A stretch of DNA of 35,381 nt from Acidobacteriaceae bacterium (GTDB lineage Bacteria; Acidobacteriota; Terriglobia; Terriglobales; Acidobacteriaceae): positions 14,877 through 50,257 of the forward strand of contig PLBE01000245.1 in assembly GCA_003134435.1 (NCBI GenBank). Reading direction: 5' to 3'. The notes under the pieces were generated by a model that saw only the letters and a list, made by a program, of their open reading frames with translations, ran no database searches and was not told where the DNA came from. Position numbers and translations under genes: made by a program. Shown here one piece after another: positions 1 to 7,690 of the stretch (its first letter is position 1; each line of letters opens with the position of its first letter).

Positions 1-94
1 ATTCGGAACGCACCCGCAACTGCACCAGGCCGTTGTACATCGCGATCAGGAAGACGCCCAACAGGACGATAACTGCAAGCAACGCTAGAAGCAT
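1..94 (-). CDS. lemA: LemA family protein, N-terminal fragment (cut by window edge)
   Basis: Only the first 31 codons are in the window; the gene continues past the left edge. The visible residues are one strongly hydrophobic N-terminal helix followed by YNGLVQLR and a charged RSE. This is the membrane anchor plus the conserved YNxLV motif at the start of LemA proteins, which anchor to the membrane with a coiled helical domain. A Shine-Dalgarno-like GGAGAG lies just upstream of the ATG on the minus strand, supporting this start. LemA's molecular function is poorly known. The assignment rests on a short stretch, but the motif is characteristic. Confidence 0.72.
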   Translation of the reverse strand, partial: MLLALLAVIVLLGVFLIAMYNGLVQLRVRSE

Positions 95-229
95 TTGGAC
101 TCTCCTCAACGCGAATTAACGCGACCTTAGCACAGCGGTTTGCGGCCAGCAATGCAGGGTTTGATTCTTGTTGCCGGGTTAGCTGCCTTCAAGTCACGAA
201 GGCACCCGAGAGAAATCAGCAACTTGTTT

Positions 230-1264
230 TTACTGCCTGGGAGCGAAGTATCCGCGGCGGGCGCGGACTTGCAGATCTTTTTTCAGAGCGGTGATCTGGA
301 TAGAGCGATAACGGCCGTCGGCGTCGAAGTCCGCGGGCTTATAGGAAACGGCGTACTGGCTGCGCAGTTCGTCTTCGATGGCGGCGAATGAACGAGTGAT
401 GTCCTTCATCTTGTACGGGAAAAAGGCGCGGCCACCGGTGGCGGAAGCAAGATCCTCGAGAACCTTATCGCCCCGCAGAATCAGACCGCTGTCGTCGGTG
501 GAGATGGCGTAGATGAGGACCTCGGCGCGTTCGGCCATTTCGATGGCTTGGGCGCGGGTGTATTCGCTCTGATTGTCTTCTCCGTCGCTGAGAATGACGA
601 TAGCCTTGCGAACGGGATGGGCGGAATGCTCGCGCATGAGCTTTTCCTTGCAGGCCTTATAAATTGCGTCATAGAGCGCGGTGCCCCCGCCATTGCTCAG
701 GCGCTGAATTCCGGCCGCGAGCAACGGCACTTTGTCGGTGAAATCCTGGGTGAGGTGGCTTTCTTTATTGAATCCGACGACGAAGGCTCGGTCATAGCCA
801 GGACGAAGGATGTGCTGCAAAAATCCAGTGGCGGCTTCTTTTTCAAATCCGAAGCGCCCTTGCACCGAACCGCTGACGTCCATGAGCAGGCCAAGCTCGA
901 TGGGCAGATCGGTTTCGGGGCGGAAGTTGAGAATCGACTGTACCGGCTTGTGGTCGTCAAGAATGGCGAAATCGGACTGGTTTAGATTACGTACGAATTT
1001 GCCGTGGTGGTCGGTAGCGATGAAGAGAACGTGGACCTCGTCGACCCGGCTCTTGATGGTGAGGATGGGCTGATCCGACTCGTCGCTGTCCACGGCTGAC
1101 GGAAGAGCGGCAACGCTAGTGGCGTCGACGGCAACAGCCGAGGCGGCGACTACGTAGGGAGCGGTTTGAGCGCTGGCGGCAACAGGCAGAGCAACCGCGA
1201 CGGCGATTGCGCATATGAGACGGGCGAAGAACCCTGCCGGTCTAAGTTTGTTGCGCTTCGTCAT
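230..1264 (-). CDS. Secreted VWFA-related domain protein
   Basis: This 344-aa protein begins with basic residues and a hydrophobic stretch ending in an AxA-type cleavage site around residue 32, so it is probably exported. A von Willebrand factor A domain follows. The MIDAS metal site is visible as D129-x-S131-x-S133 in LLMDVSGSV, with a later GGGTALYDA segment (threonine loop) and an ILSDGEDN strand (aspartate loop). The N-terminal part (DDHKPVQSI, then a strand before the domain) matches the VWFA-related family that is greatly expanded in Acidobacteriota. VWA domains bind protein partners through a metal ion; the partner here is unknown. It lies 135 bp downstream of and on the same strand as nothing else identifiable, and lemA follows it on the same strand. 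Family call is firm, role is not. Confidence 0.9.
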   Translation of the reverse strand: MTKRNKLRPAGFFARLICAIAVAVALPVAASAQTAPYVVAASAVAVDATSVAALPSAVDSDESDQPILTIKSRVDEVHVLFIATDHHGKFVRNLNQSDFAILDDHKPVQSILNFRPETDLPIELGLLMDVSGSVQGRFGFEKEAATGFLQHILRPGYDRAFVVGFNKESHLTQDFTDKVPLLAAGIQRLSNGGGTALYDAIYKACKEKLMREHSAHPVRKAIVILSDGEDNQSEYTRAQAIEMAERAEVLIYAISTDDSGLILRGDKVLEDLASATGGRAFFPYKMKDITRSFAAIEDELRSQYAVSYKPADFDADGRYRSIQITALKKDLQVRARRGYFAPRQ

Positions 1265-1738
1265 TTCGTCATTCTTTCGCCGGAATCGTTCGCCATAATT
1301 GCGCTGACTTGGGCGGGATTACGAAACCTCCAAACAGTTCGATGCACGCCGAAGGCCGAAACCGCTTAGTTGAATGTAGGCTGCGGCCGGGTGTGCGTCC
1401 AAGTTACAAAAGGAGTACGCAGGCAGTGCTCAATATAACCACATGATAACCACATGCTGGTCAATAGGTTAGAAATCGCGGTCGGGCGAGTAGTCTGGAA
1501 CTGGTTTGAAAATCGGCGCGCAGAAATCGCGGGCGACTTTCGGGCGAGAAAATCTCCAGGTTGTTTTTTCATGAATGGGCGCGTTCCATGCAAAAATTTC
1601 TGAAACCGCGAGGGCAGTTCTTGGAGTTGTACTTTCGAATGGAACCGTGGTGTCAGCTTTGGAGGGCGCCGGTGATAGTCTGAAAATCAACAAACGGAAA
1701 GTCTCGGAAGGCCGCATCCGGCGCTTGGAGTGGTAAAA
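1265..1738. other. Intergenic region between divergent genes, no convincing gene
   Basis: These 474 bases separate the minus-strand VWA gene from the plus-strand persulfide dioxygenase gene and should hold both promoters. I could not pick a convincing -35/-10 pair. The small open frames here have no recognisable protein character and no good ribosome binding sites. The only repeat I see is an 11-base tandem duplication at 1435-1456. Confidence 0.6.
1435..1456. repeat. Tandem duplication of an 11-base unit
   Basis: ATAACCACATG occurs twice head to tail (1435-1445 and 1446-1456). It lies in the divergent promoter region upstream of the persulfide dioxygenase gene. Two adjacent copies one helical turn apart could be a regulator site or a simple slippage duplication; the sequence alone does not decide. 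Confidence 0.6.
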
Positions 1739-3154
1739 ATGTACTTTGAACAGTTTTATTTGACATGCCTGGCCCACGCTTCGTACATGATTGGGTCGGA
1801 GGGCGAGGCAGCAGTGGTGGATCCGCAACGCGATGTGGACATCTACCTGAAGGCGGCCGAGGAGAAGAATCTTGTAATCCGGCACATTTTCGAAACTCAT
1901 CTGCACGCCGACTTTGTTTCGGGACACAAAGAACTAGCGGCCCGCACCGGGGCGAAAATCTACATTGGAGCGCAGGCCAACGCCGAGTTTTCTCACGTTC
2001 CGCTGACGGACGGTTCTGAGGTGAAGATGGGGGCGGTGCGAATTCGCGCGTTAGAGACGCCGGGCCATACGCCGGAGAGCGTCTGCCTGGTGATCACGGA
2101 CGAAGATCAACGTTCGGAAGCGAAATCAGCGCAACCCTCGGCGGTGCTGACGGGAGATACATTGTTTATTGGCGATGTTGGACGCCCCGATCTTTCCCGT
2201 ACCCATACGCCGCGCGAACTGGCGGGATTGCTCTACGACAGCCTGCACCAGAAGTTGATGACGCTGCCGGATGGGGTCATGGTGTATCCGGCGCACGGCG
2301 CGGGTTCACTGTGTGGACGCGCCATGCGGGCGGAGCGCTCTTCCACGATTGGCCAGGAGCGGCTTACCAACTATGCGCTGCAGATCGCTACCCGGGAAGA
2401 ATTCATCGGGCGGTTGACGACCAACCTTCCGGCTCGTCCCGAGTATTTTCTTGAGGATGCCGAGATCAATCGGTCGGGAGCGGCGACGTTGACAGAATTG
2501 CCGCCTCTCCCGGCGCTCTCTCCGGCCGAGGTGCAGGCGCTGCTGCGGGAGAATGCCAATCTGCTTGATCTTCGCGCGGGCGAGGAATTTGCGGCGGGAC
2601 ACGTGCCGGAGTCGATCAGCATCGCGCTTTCGGGACAGTTTGCGTCGTGGGCAGGAGGTATTTTAGGGATCCACTCGAAGCCAGTTTTGATCGGCGATAG
2701 TGAGGCGCAGATCGAGGAAGCGCGACTGCGGCTGGCTCGCGTCGGCATCGAAGACTTGCGAGGGTATCTCGCGGGCGGCCTGGCGGCTTGGCGGAAAGCT
2801 AGGCTGCCGCTAGTGAAGACGGCCCAGATTTCGGTCCAGGAACTGAGCCAGAAACTGCGGGAGGGAAGTTTGCGTTCTGTGGATGTTCTGGACGTGCGCC
2901 GCGAAGGCGAATGGCAAGCCGGTCACATTCCGCAGGTGCAATGCCGGGCGCTGGATACTTTTGCGCAAGGACTGCCCGCCAGCGATCGGGAGCGCGTGGT
3001 TGCGGTGCATTGCAAGAGCGGTTACCGCAGCATGATTGCCTGCAGTCTGCTGGAGCGCGCCGGCTACCACAATGTGATCAATGTGGCCGGAGGCTTCGAT
3101 GCGTGGCATGCCGCCGGATTGCCTGAAGTAGTGGAGCAATTCGCCAGGGCGTGA
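1739..3154 (+). CDS. Persulfide dioxygenase-rhodanese fusion (CstB-like MBL-fold protein)
   Basis: This 471-aa protein has an N-terminal metallo-beta-lactamase domain of the ETHE1/persulfide dioxygenase type and two C-terminal rhodanese domains. The metal motif is THLHADF (H54, H56, D58), with H110 in PGHTPES and D140 in GDTLFIGDVGRPDL. Phe replaces the last His of the usual HxHxDH, which fits a mononuclear iron enzyme. The first rhodanese domain (about 265-355) has no catalytic Cys and is a pseudo-rhodanese. The second (about 370-465) has an active loop with C425 in HCKSGYRS. This order matches staphylococcal CstB, which oxidises persulfides and moves sulfane sulfur to thiosulfate, so the likely role is sulfide/persulfide detoxification in the cytoplasm. 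The ATG at 1739 is preferred because GGAG at 1727-1730 is well spaced from it; the in-frame GTG at 1730 overlaps that site. Confidence 0.92.
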   Translation: MYFEQFYLTCLAHASYMIGSEGEAAVVDPQRDVDIYLKAAEEKNLVIRHIFETHLHADFVSGHKELAARTGAKIYIGAQANAEFSHVPLTDGSEVKMGAVRIRALETPGHTPESVCLVITDEDQRSEAKSAQPSAVLTGDTLFIGDVGRPDLSRTHTPRELAGLLYDSLHQKLMTLPDGVMVYPAHGAGSLCGRAMRAERSSTIGQERLTNYALQIATREEFIGRLTTNLPARPEYFLEDAEINRSGAATLTELPPLPALSPAEVQALLRENANLLDLRAGEEFAAGHVPESISIALSGQFASWAGGILGIHSKPVLIGDSEAQIEEARLRLARVGIEDLRGYLAGGLAAWRKARLPLVKTAQISVQELSQKLREGSLRSVDVLDVRREGEWQAGHIPQVQCRALDTFAQGLPASDRERVVAVHCKSGYRSMIACSLLERAGYHNVINVAGGFDAWHAAGLPEVVEQFARA

Positions 3155-3224
3155 TCGTTTGGCCCGTGTGCTCTGTCGTGAACGTGGCCAACGGCATCTT
3201 TGGAGGGAATCGAGAGAATCCGCC

Positions 3225-4124
3225 CTACTCAGTGCCGGCGACTTGCGCTTTGCTCAGGAGTGTTTCGTGACGGGCGGGGAGTCGGGGCAACGCCGCCATC
3301 AGGCGGCGGGTATAGGGGTGCACGGGTGCGGTGAAAACCTGTTCCGTCGAGCCGCTTTCCACGATCTCGCCTTGGTGCAAGATGGCGATGCGATGGCAGA
3401 TTCCGGCGACCGAAGGGAGATCGTGCGAGATGTAGAGGATCGACATTCCGGTCTCGCGATTGAGTCGCGCAAACAACTCCAGGATTTCCGACTGTGTGAT
3501 CACGTCGAGCGCGCTGGTTGCTTCATCGGCGATTAGAAGGGCGGGGCGGTGCATGATCGCCATCGCGATCAGCACGCGTTGTGCCTGGCCAACGCTCAGT
3601 TGAGAGGAGCGCTTGCGCAGGAAGTCAGGGTCCTCGTGTTGGCTGGGCAGGCTCACATTTTGCAAAGCGGCATCGATGGCGCGGTCGCAGTCGTCGCCGG
3701 AACCGGAGGAAGTCTGGTTTATCGCAGTCCCGCTGGTATTGCTGGCGCCGTGTACGCGCCATGCTTCCCTTAACTGCGTCCGGATTTGAAGCGCGGGATT
3801 CAGCGAGGCCAGCGGACTCTGCAGCACGAGGCTCAGGGAGCGCCCACGCAGGCCGCGCAATTCCCGCTCGGGCATGGCCAGCAGGTCGACGCCTTGAAAC
3901 AAAATGCTGCCTTCGACGATGGCGCGCTGGCGTCCAAGTAATCCCAGGATAGCCAGCGCCAACGTGCTTTTGCCGGACCCACTCTGACCGACCAGGCCCA
4001 CCACCTCGCCGGGCGCGATATCCAGCGAGACTCCGCGGAGTACGGGAGCTTTGCCAGGGTAGCGCACCGTCACCTGAGCACAGAGCAGGCTTGCGGAGTC
4101 ATCGGGCGTTGCCGGCGACGTCAT
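3225..4124 (-). CDS. Peptide/nickel-type ABC transporter ATP-binding protein
   Basis: This 299-aa ATPase has Walker A GQSGSGKST (46-54), Q-loop Q102, signature LSVGQ (176-180), Walker B LLIADE (196-201) and switch H234. The end (HPYTRRLMAALP) is typical of the oligopeptide/dipeptide subfamily (DppD/OppD). It should energise the importer encoded just upstream on the same strand, 174 bp away. Two oddities are visible. The signature has Val where the family has Gly (LSGGQ). A Ser/Thr/Gly-rich insertion sits in the helical subdomain at about 127-147. Peptide importers normally use two different ATPases; only one is present, and the next gene downstream is convergent. Either it works as a homodimer or a second ATPase lies elsewhere. 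Confidence 0.9.
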   Translation of the reverse strand: MTSPATPDDSASLLCAQVTVRYPGKAPVLRGVSLDIAPGEVVGLVGQSGSGKSTLALAILGLLGRQRAIVEGSILFQGVDLLAMPERELRGLRGRSLSLVLQSPLASLNPALQIRTQLREAWRVHGASNTSGTAINQTSSGSGDDCDRAIDAALQNVSLPSQHEDPDFLRKRSSQLSVGQAQRVLIAMAIMHRPALLIADEATSALDVITQSEILELFARLNRETGMSILYISHDLPSVAGICHRIAILHQGEIVESGSTEQVFTAPVHPYTRRLMAALPRLPARHETLLSKAQVAGTE

Positions 4125-4298
4125 GGGATCGGTCTCATATTTTTTATTGTCATCGTCATCAATGGCGAGTCGGCGTGATGTCTGGCCCTCAGCGGTTCGA
4201 GCTGCCGCTGACCCTGCGCCAGGTTACAGCGCTTTCGAATCCGCGCCCATTCAACGCAAACTTGAAATCGACGTTGTTTTAACAAGCTGCAAACTCGC

Positions 4299-5942
4299 TT
4301 AACGACTGGCCTGAACGGTTGCGTTCAGGGTGAGCCGCTCGGCGTTCCAGAACGTCTGCGGGGCGAGGATGACGGGATTGGCACCCTGGACCGCGTTGGA
4401 GACGGCAGACAGCGCATTCACATTCACCAGGTAGATAAACGGCACCTGGTCGGCAACGATTTCCTGCACGCGATCAAAGCTCTCCTTGCGCTTCTTCTCA
4501 TCCGCTGTCGACGCTTGTGCCCGCATCAGGCGGTCAATCTCGGCCTCCCATGCGGTTTCTGGAGATTTCTGCTGCGGATTCCAGGCGTGATTTTCCGCCG
4601 AACTCAACCAGATGTTCATTTGGCCGTTGGGATCGAGGTCGATGTTACGGAAGCCCAGCATGGCGGCCTCGTAATTGAATTTTTGTGAAATCCGTTCGAT
4701 GAGCGAGGGAAAGTCGAGGGTCACGACGTTGACCTTGATGCCAAGGTCCGCAAGATCCTCTTGTACCATGACGGCCATTCGTTCTCTCGGCTTATTGCCT
4801 GCATTGGTGACGATCGAAAACTCGACCGCATTGCCGCTCTTGTCGTATAAGAAGCCGCTTTGCTGGTGGAAACCGTCGGATTGAAGCAGTTTGAGCGCGG
4901 ACACGGGGCGGTATGGCTCAGCTTGCAGCTTGCTGTTGAACCAGAATTTATTTGCCGGCGAAACCGGTCCAACCGCAGGCTGGGCGTGACCATTGAAGAC
5001 CACGCGGCTCATATCCGCGCGGTTGATGGCCTGAGAAATCGCCCGCCGGAAATTAGTGGAGCGGAACCAGGCCCGCTTGTACTCGGGGATGGGAGCGTTC
5101 GCCACCTGGTTAAACCACATGAATTCAGAGTCGAGCGAAGCCCCGGCATCGTGGGCCAGCCCCGGCGAACTGGCGGCCAGTCGGTCGAAGTATTCGCTGT
5201 CCATGACGTTGATCAAGTCCAGTTCGCCGCGCTTGAAGCGCAACATTTCGACGTCGCGATTCGGTTGAATGTCGAGCCGGATGGAATCGAGATACGGCAG
5301 ACGATGACCTTGAGAATCCTTTTTCCAGTAGTTGGGATTGCGTCGCAGCAGCACGGTCGATCCCGCCTTGTATTCCGCCACCATGAAGGGGCCGAGCACG
5401 GCGGCTGTCTTTTTCGGAGAATGCGCGGACATGATGGCCACCTGATCGAACAGGCGATCAAGTCCGGCAACCGCAGCGGGGAAAACGATCGAGATCTGGT
5501 CGGGAGCGATGATTTTGGTGCTGACAGCGCCGCTTCCCGATCGGAAGGCGTCCCCGGTCGGAGAGTGCAGAGCAGGATCCATGAGCCTTTGGATCGTGAA
5601 GGCAACGTCCTCCGAGGAAAACGGGCTGCCGTCGGAGAACGTTATGCCGTGCCGGAGCTTGAAAGTGATCTGCTTGCCGTCCTTTGCTACCTTCCATGAT
5701 TCCGCCAATTCGGGCTCGAGAGCCTGCGTGCGTCGATTGCTGCGTATCAACACACCCGCAGTCAGGTAGCGGACGGCAAGTGACGAATCGTCGTCCACCA
5801 GCAGCGGATCGAAAGTCTTCGGTTCGGAGTGCAGACAGAAGCGTAGCTCGCCCCCGGATTGGGCGAGAGTTGAGCCACAAACACAAAGAACGGCGAGACA
5901 AAGAAAAAGAGCAAGTCGCAAGCATCCTCGGCGGCCGATCAT
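4299..5942 (-). CDS. ABC transporter substrate-binding protein, family 5 (peptide type)
   Basis: This 547-aa protein has a cleavable signal peptide (hydrophobic core about 8-25, cleavage near LAQ-S). I see no clear lipobox. It has the family 5 layout: an early SEPKTFDPLL segment, then AESWKVAKDGKQITFKLR and FSDGSPFSSEDVAFT, which is the classic DppA/OppA pattern. Length is normal for the family. It is exported to capture a peptide or similar ligand and deliver it to the permease pair. Its ATG overlaps the TGA of the upstream permease gene by four bases, so the two are translationally coupled. Ligand cannot be read from sequence. Confidence 0.92.
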   Translation of the reverse strand: MIGRRGCLRLALFLCLAVLCVCGSTLAQSGGELRFCLHSEPKTFDPLLVDDDSSLAVRYLTAGVLIRSNRRTQALEPELAESWKVAKDGKQITFKLRHGITFSDGSPFSSEDVAFTIQRLMDPALHSPTGDAFRSGSGAVSTKIIAPDQISIVFPAAVAGLDRLFDQVAIMSAHSPKKTAAVLGPFMVAEYKAGSTVLLRRNPNYWKKDSQGHRLPYLDSIRLDIQPNRDVEMLRFKRGELDLINVMDSEYFDRLAASSPGLAHDAGASLDSEFMWFNQVANAPIPEYKRAWFRSTNFRRAISQAINRADMSRVVFNGHAQPAVGPVSPANKFWFNSKLQAEPYRPVSALKLLQSDGFHQQSGFLYDKSGNAVEFSIVTNAGNKPRERMAVMVQEDLADLGIKVNVVTLDFPSLIERISQKFNYEAAMLGFRNIDLDPNGQMNIWLSSAENHAWNPQQKSPETAWEAEIDRLMRAQASTADEKKRKESFDRVQEIVADQVPFIYLVNVNALSAVSNAVQGANPVILAPQTFWNAERLTLNATVQASR

Positions 5943-6745
5943 GCGGTTACCTCCTCGTTCGACAAGAGCAGTTGAAACGACGTTAGGACAACGATCAGCA
6001 GCAGCAATGGCACCAGGCGCCAGGGCTCTTCGCGGAATGAAATCAGCCCCTCGAGCTCGCGCAGCAGACTGCCCCAGGAGGGCAGCGGTTCGGCAACGCC
6101 GAGGCCGAGGATGCCCAGATTGGCTTCGCTCAGGATGAAAACTGGAATGGAAATCCAGAACTGGGCATAAAGCACCGGCTTAAGATTGGGCAGGACGTGG
6201 ACCAGGAAAAGGCGTGGACCATGCAGGCCGGAAGCCCGAGCCTGCAAGACAAAATCGGAGTTGCGCAAAGCATCGGCACTGGTCGAAAGCACCCGCGCGG
6301 AAGCGGCCCAGCCTAGCAGGCCAAGGATGAAGAACGTGATTACAACCGAGACCAGGGGAGAAACGTTCAAAGGTAGGAGCGCGCGCACCGTGATCAGCAG
6401 GAAAAGCCAGGGCAGGGAGAGAAATAAGTCGGTAAAACCCCGGGCGAGGCGGAGCCAGATTCCGCCTAAGTACCCGGCGAGCCCGCCCACCAGCGCCGCC
6501 AAAAGAGTAGAAACCAAGGCGGCGGCGGGAGCAAGCAGCAGCGAGATGCGGGTGCCGTAAAGGACGCGCGCGAAGCGGTCCCGGCCCAGTTCATCGGTGC
6601 CAAGAAGATGCTGAGCGGAAGGCGGCGCGCTGGGGGCGTCGCGAAACTGTTTCGCATAGCCGGTGGGCGCCAGCCAATTTGCGGCGAGCGACGCCGCGCA
6701 CACGGCGAGCACCACAACCCACGCGAATTTGCGGGCAACGATCAT
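5939..6745 (-). CDS. ABC transporter permease, DppC-like
   Basis: This 268-aa inner-membrane protein has an N-terminal helix, then the HLLGTDELGRDRFARVLYGTRISL segment diagnostic of DppC/OppC-type permeases. Several further helices follow, with an EAA-like loop (ASGLHGPRLFLVHVLPNL) that contacts the ATPase. It would form the membrane channel with the DppB-like partner, whose gene ends 7 bp before this one starts. The 3' end overlaps the binding-protein gene by four bases. Length is slightly short for the family but all key parts are present. Confidence 0.92.
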   Translation of the reverse strand: MIVARKFAWVVVLAVCAASLAANWLAPTGYAKQFRDAPSAPPSAQHLLGTDELGRDRFARVLYGTRISLLLAPAAALVSTLLAALVGGLAGYLGGIWLRLARGFTDLFLSLPWLFLLITVRALLPLNVSPLVSVVITFFILGLLGWAASARVLSTSADALRNSDFVLQARASGLHGPRLFLVHVLPNLKPVLYAQFWISIPVFILSEANLGILGLGVAEPLPSWGSLLRELEGLISFREEPWRLVPLLLLIVVLTSFQLLLSNEEVTA

Positions 6746-6752
6746 GTAGCTT

Positions 6753-7649
6753 TCACGCTAAGTCGACGCCGCGCTGCGGTTCATGGGGCCTCAACATGTA
6801 GTTCATTACATCGGCCCCCGAGTTCGCCAGCAAGGTTACGAGCGTAACCAACACGGTCAGGTTGACTAACAACGGAAGATCCCTGGAGAGCGCGGCCTGC
6901 CAGGCGAGTTGACCGATGCCTGGCAACCCGCATAAGGCCTCGACGGGAATGCTGGCGCCGAGGGCGATGCTCACGGTGATGCCGCCCAGAGCGATCATCT
7001 GCGGACCGGTGATCGGAAGCACATGCCAGGCCAGGATGCGAACCTCGCCGAGTCCGCGGGCGCGGGCAGCGGTGATGTGGGGCAAAGCGTAGGCCTTGGC
7101 GAGCAGATTGCGCGCATAGCGGTAGATTTTGGGAAACACGATCAGGGCGATCGCCAGATATCCGGGGGCGTTGAGGATTACGGAAAGCAAGGCCAGGACG
7201 GCAGCCGGGATACAAAGGAAAGCGCCACTGAGAGTAATCCCGAAAACTTCATAAAGCGGGCGACGCCAGAGGCAGGCGCTGAAGGCAAGGGTCGTGGCCA
7301 GCACCCATGCGAGCAACAGGCCCATGCCAACCACGCGCGCGGTAACCGGCCAACGCTCGCGCAAAAGAGTCAGCACGGGTTGACCGAGAGCGTGAGAAAC
7401 GCCAAGATCGCCGCGCGCGGCTCCCCGCAGGTAGCTGGTGTAGTAGAGGAGAATGTTGTGTTCGGCGGCGCGCGAATGGCGGAGAGCATTGACGCTCTCG
7501 GCGCTTAGGCTAGGATCAAGTTCGCGCTCATCGGCATCGAAACCGGGAGCCAGTCGCACCAGCGTGGCCGAGAGCAGTCCGCCCAGCAGGACCAGTGCAA
7601 TGATCGATCCTAGTTTCCGTGCGATTCTATGTAAGACGTTTCGCAACAT
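6753..7649 (-). CDS. ABC transporter permease, DppB-like
   Basis: This 298-aa inner-membrane protein has an N-terminal helix, a periplasmic segment with the RGDLGVSHALGQPV pattern of DppB/OppB permeases, and then five or so helices. The EAA-like coupling loop ITAARARGLGEVRILAWHVLP is clear, as is the late CGLPGIGQLAWQAALSRDLP motif. It is the first gene of the four-gene importer. The upstream HD-GYP/GGDEF gene ends only 41 bp before this start on the same strand, so read-through from that gene is possible. Confidence 0.92.
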   Translation of the reverse strand: MLRNVLHRIARKLGSIIALVLLGGLLSATLVRLAPGFDADERELDPSLSAESVNALRHSRAAEHNILLYYTSYLRGAARGDLGVSHALGQPVLTLLRERWPVTARVVGMGLLLAWVLATTLAFSACLWRRPLYEVFGITLSGAFLCIPAAVLALLSVILNAPGYLAIALIVFPKIYRYARNLLAKAYALPHITAARARGLGEVRILAWHVLPITGPQMIALGGITVSIALGASIPVEALCGLPGIGQLAWQAALSRDLPLLVNLTVLVTLVTLLANSGADVMNYMLRPHEPQRGVDLA

Positions 7650-7690
7650 ATTCGTGAGATACGAATGAAACCTGCAAATTCCGGAGCCTG

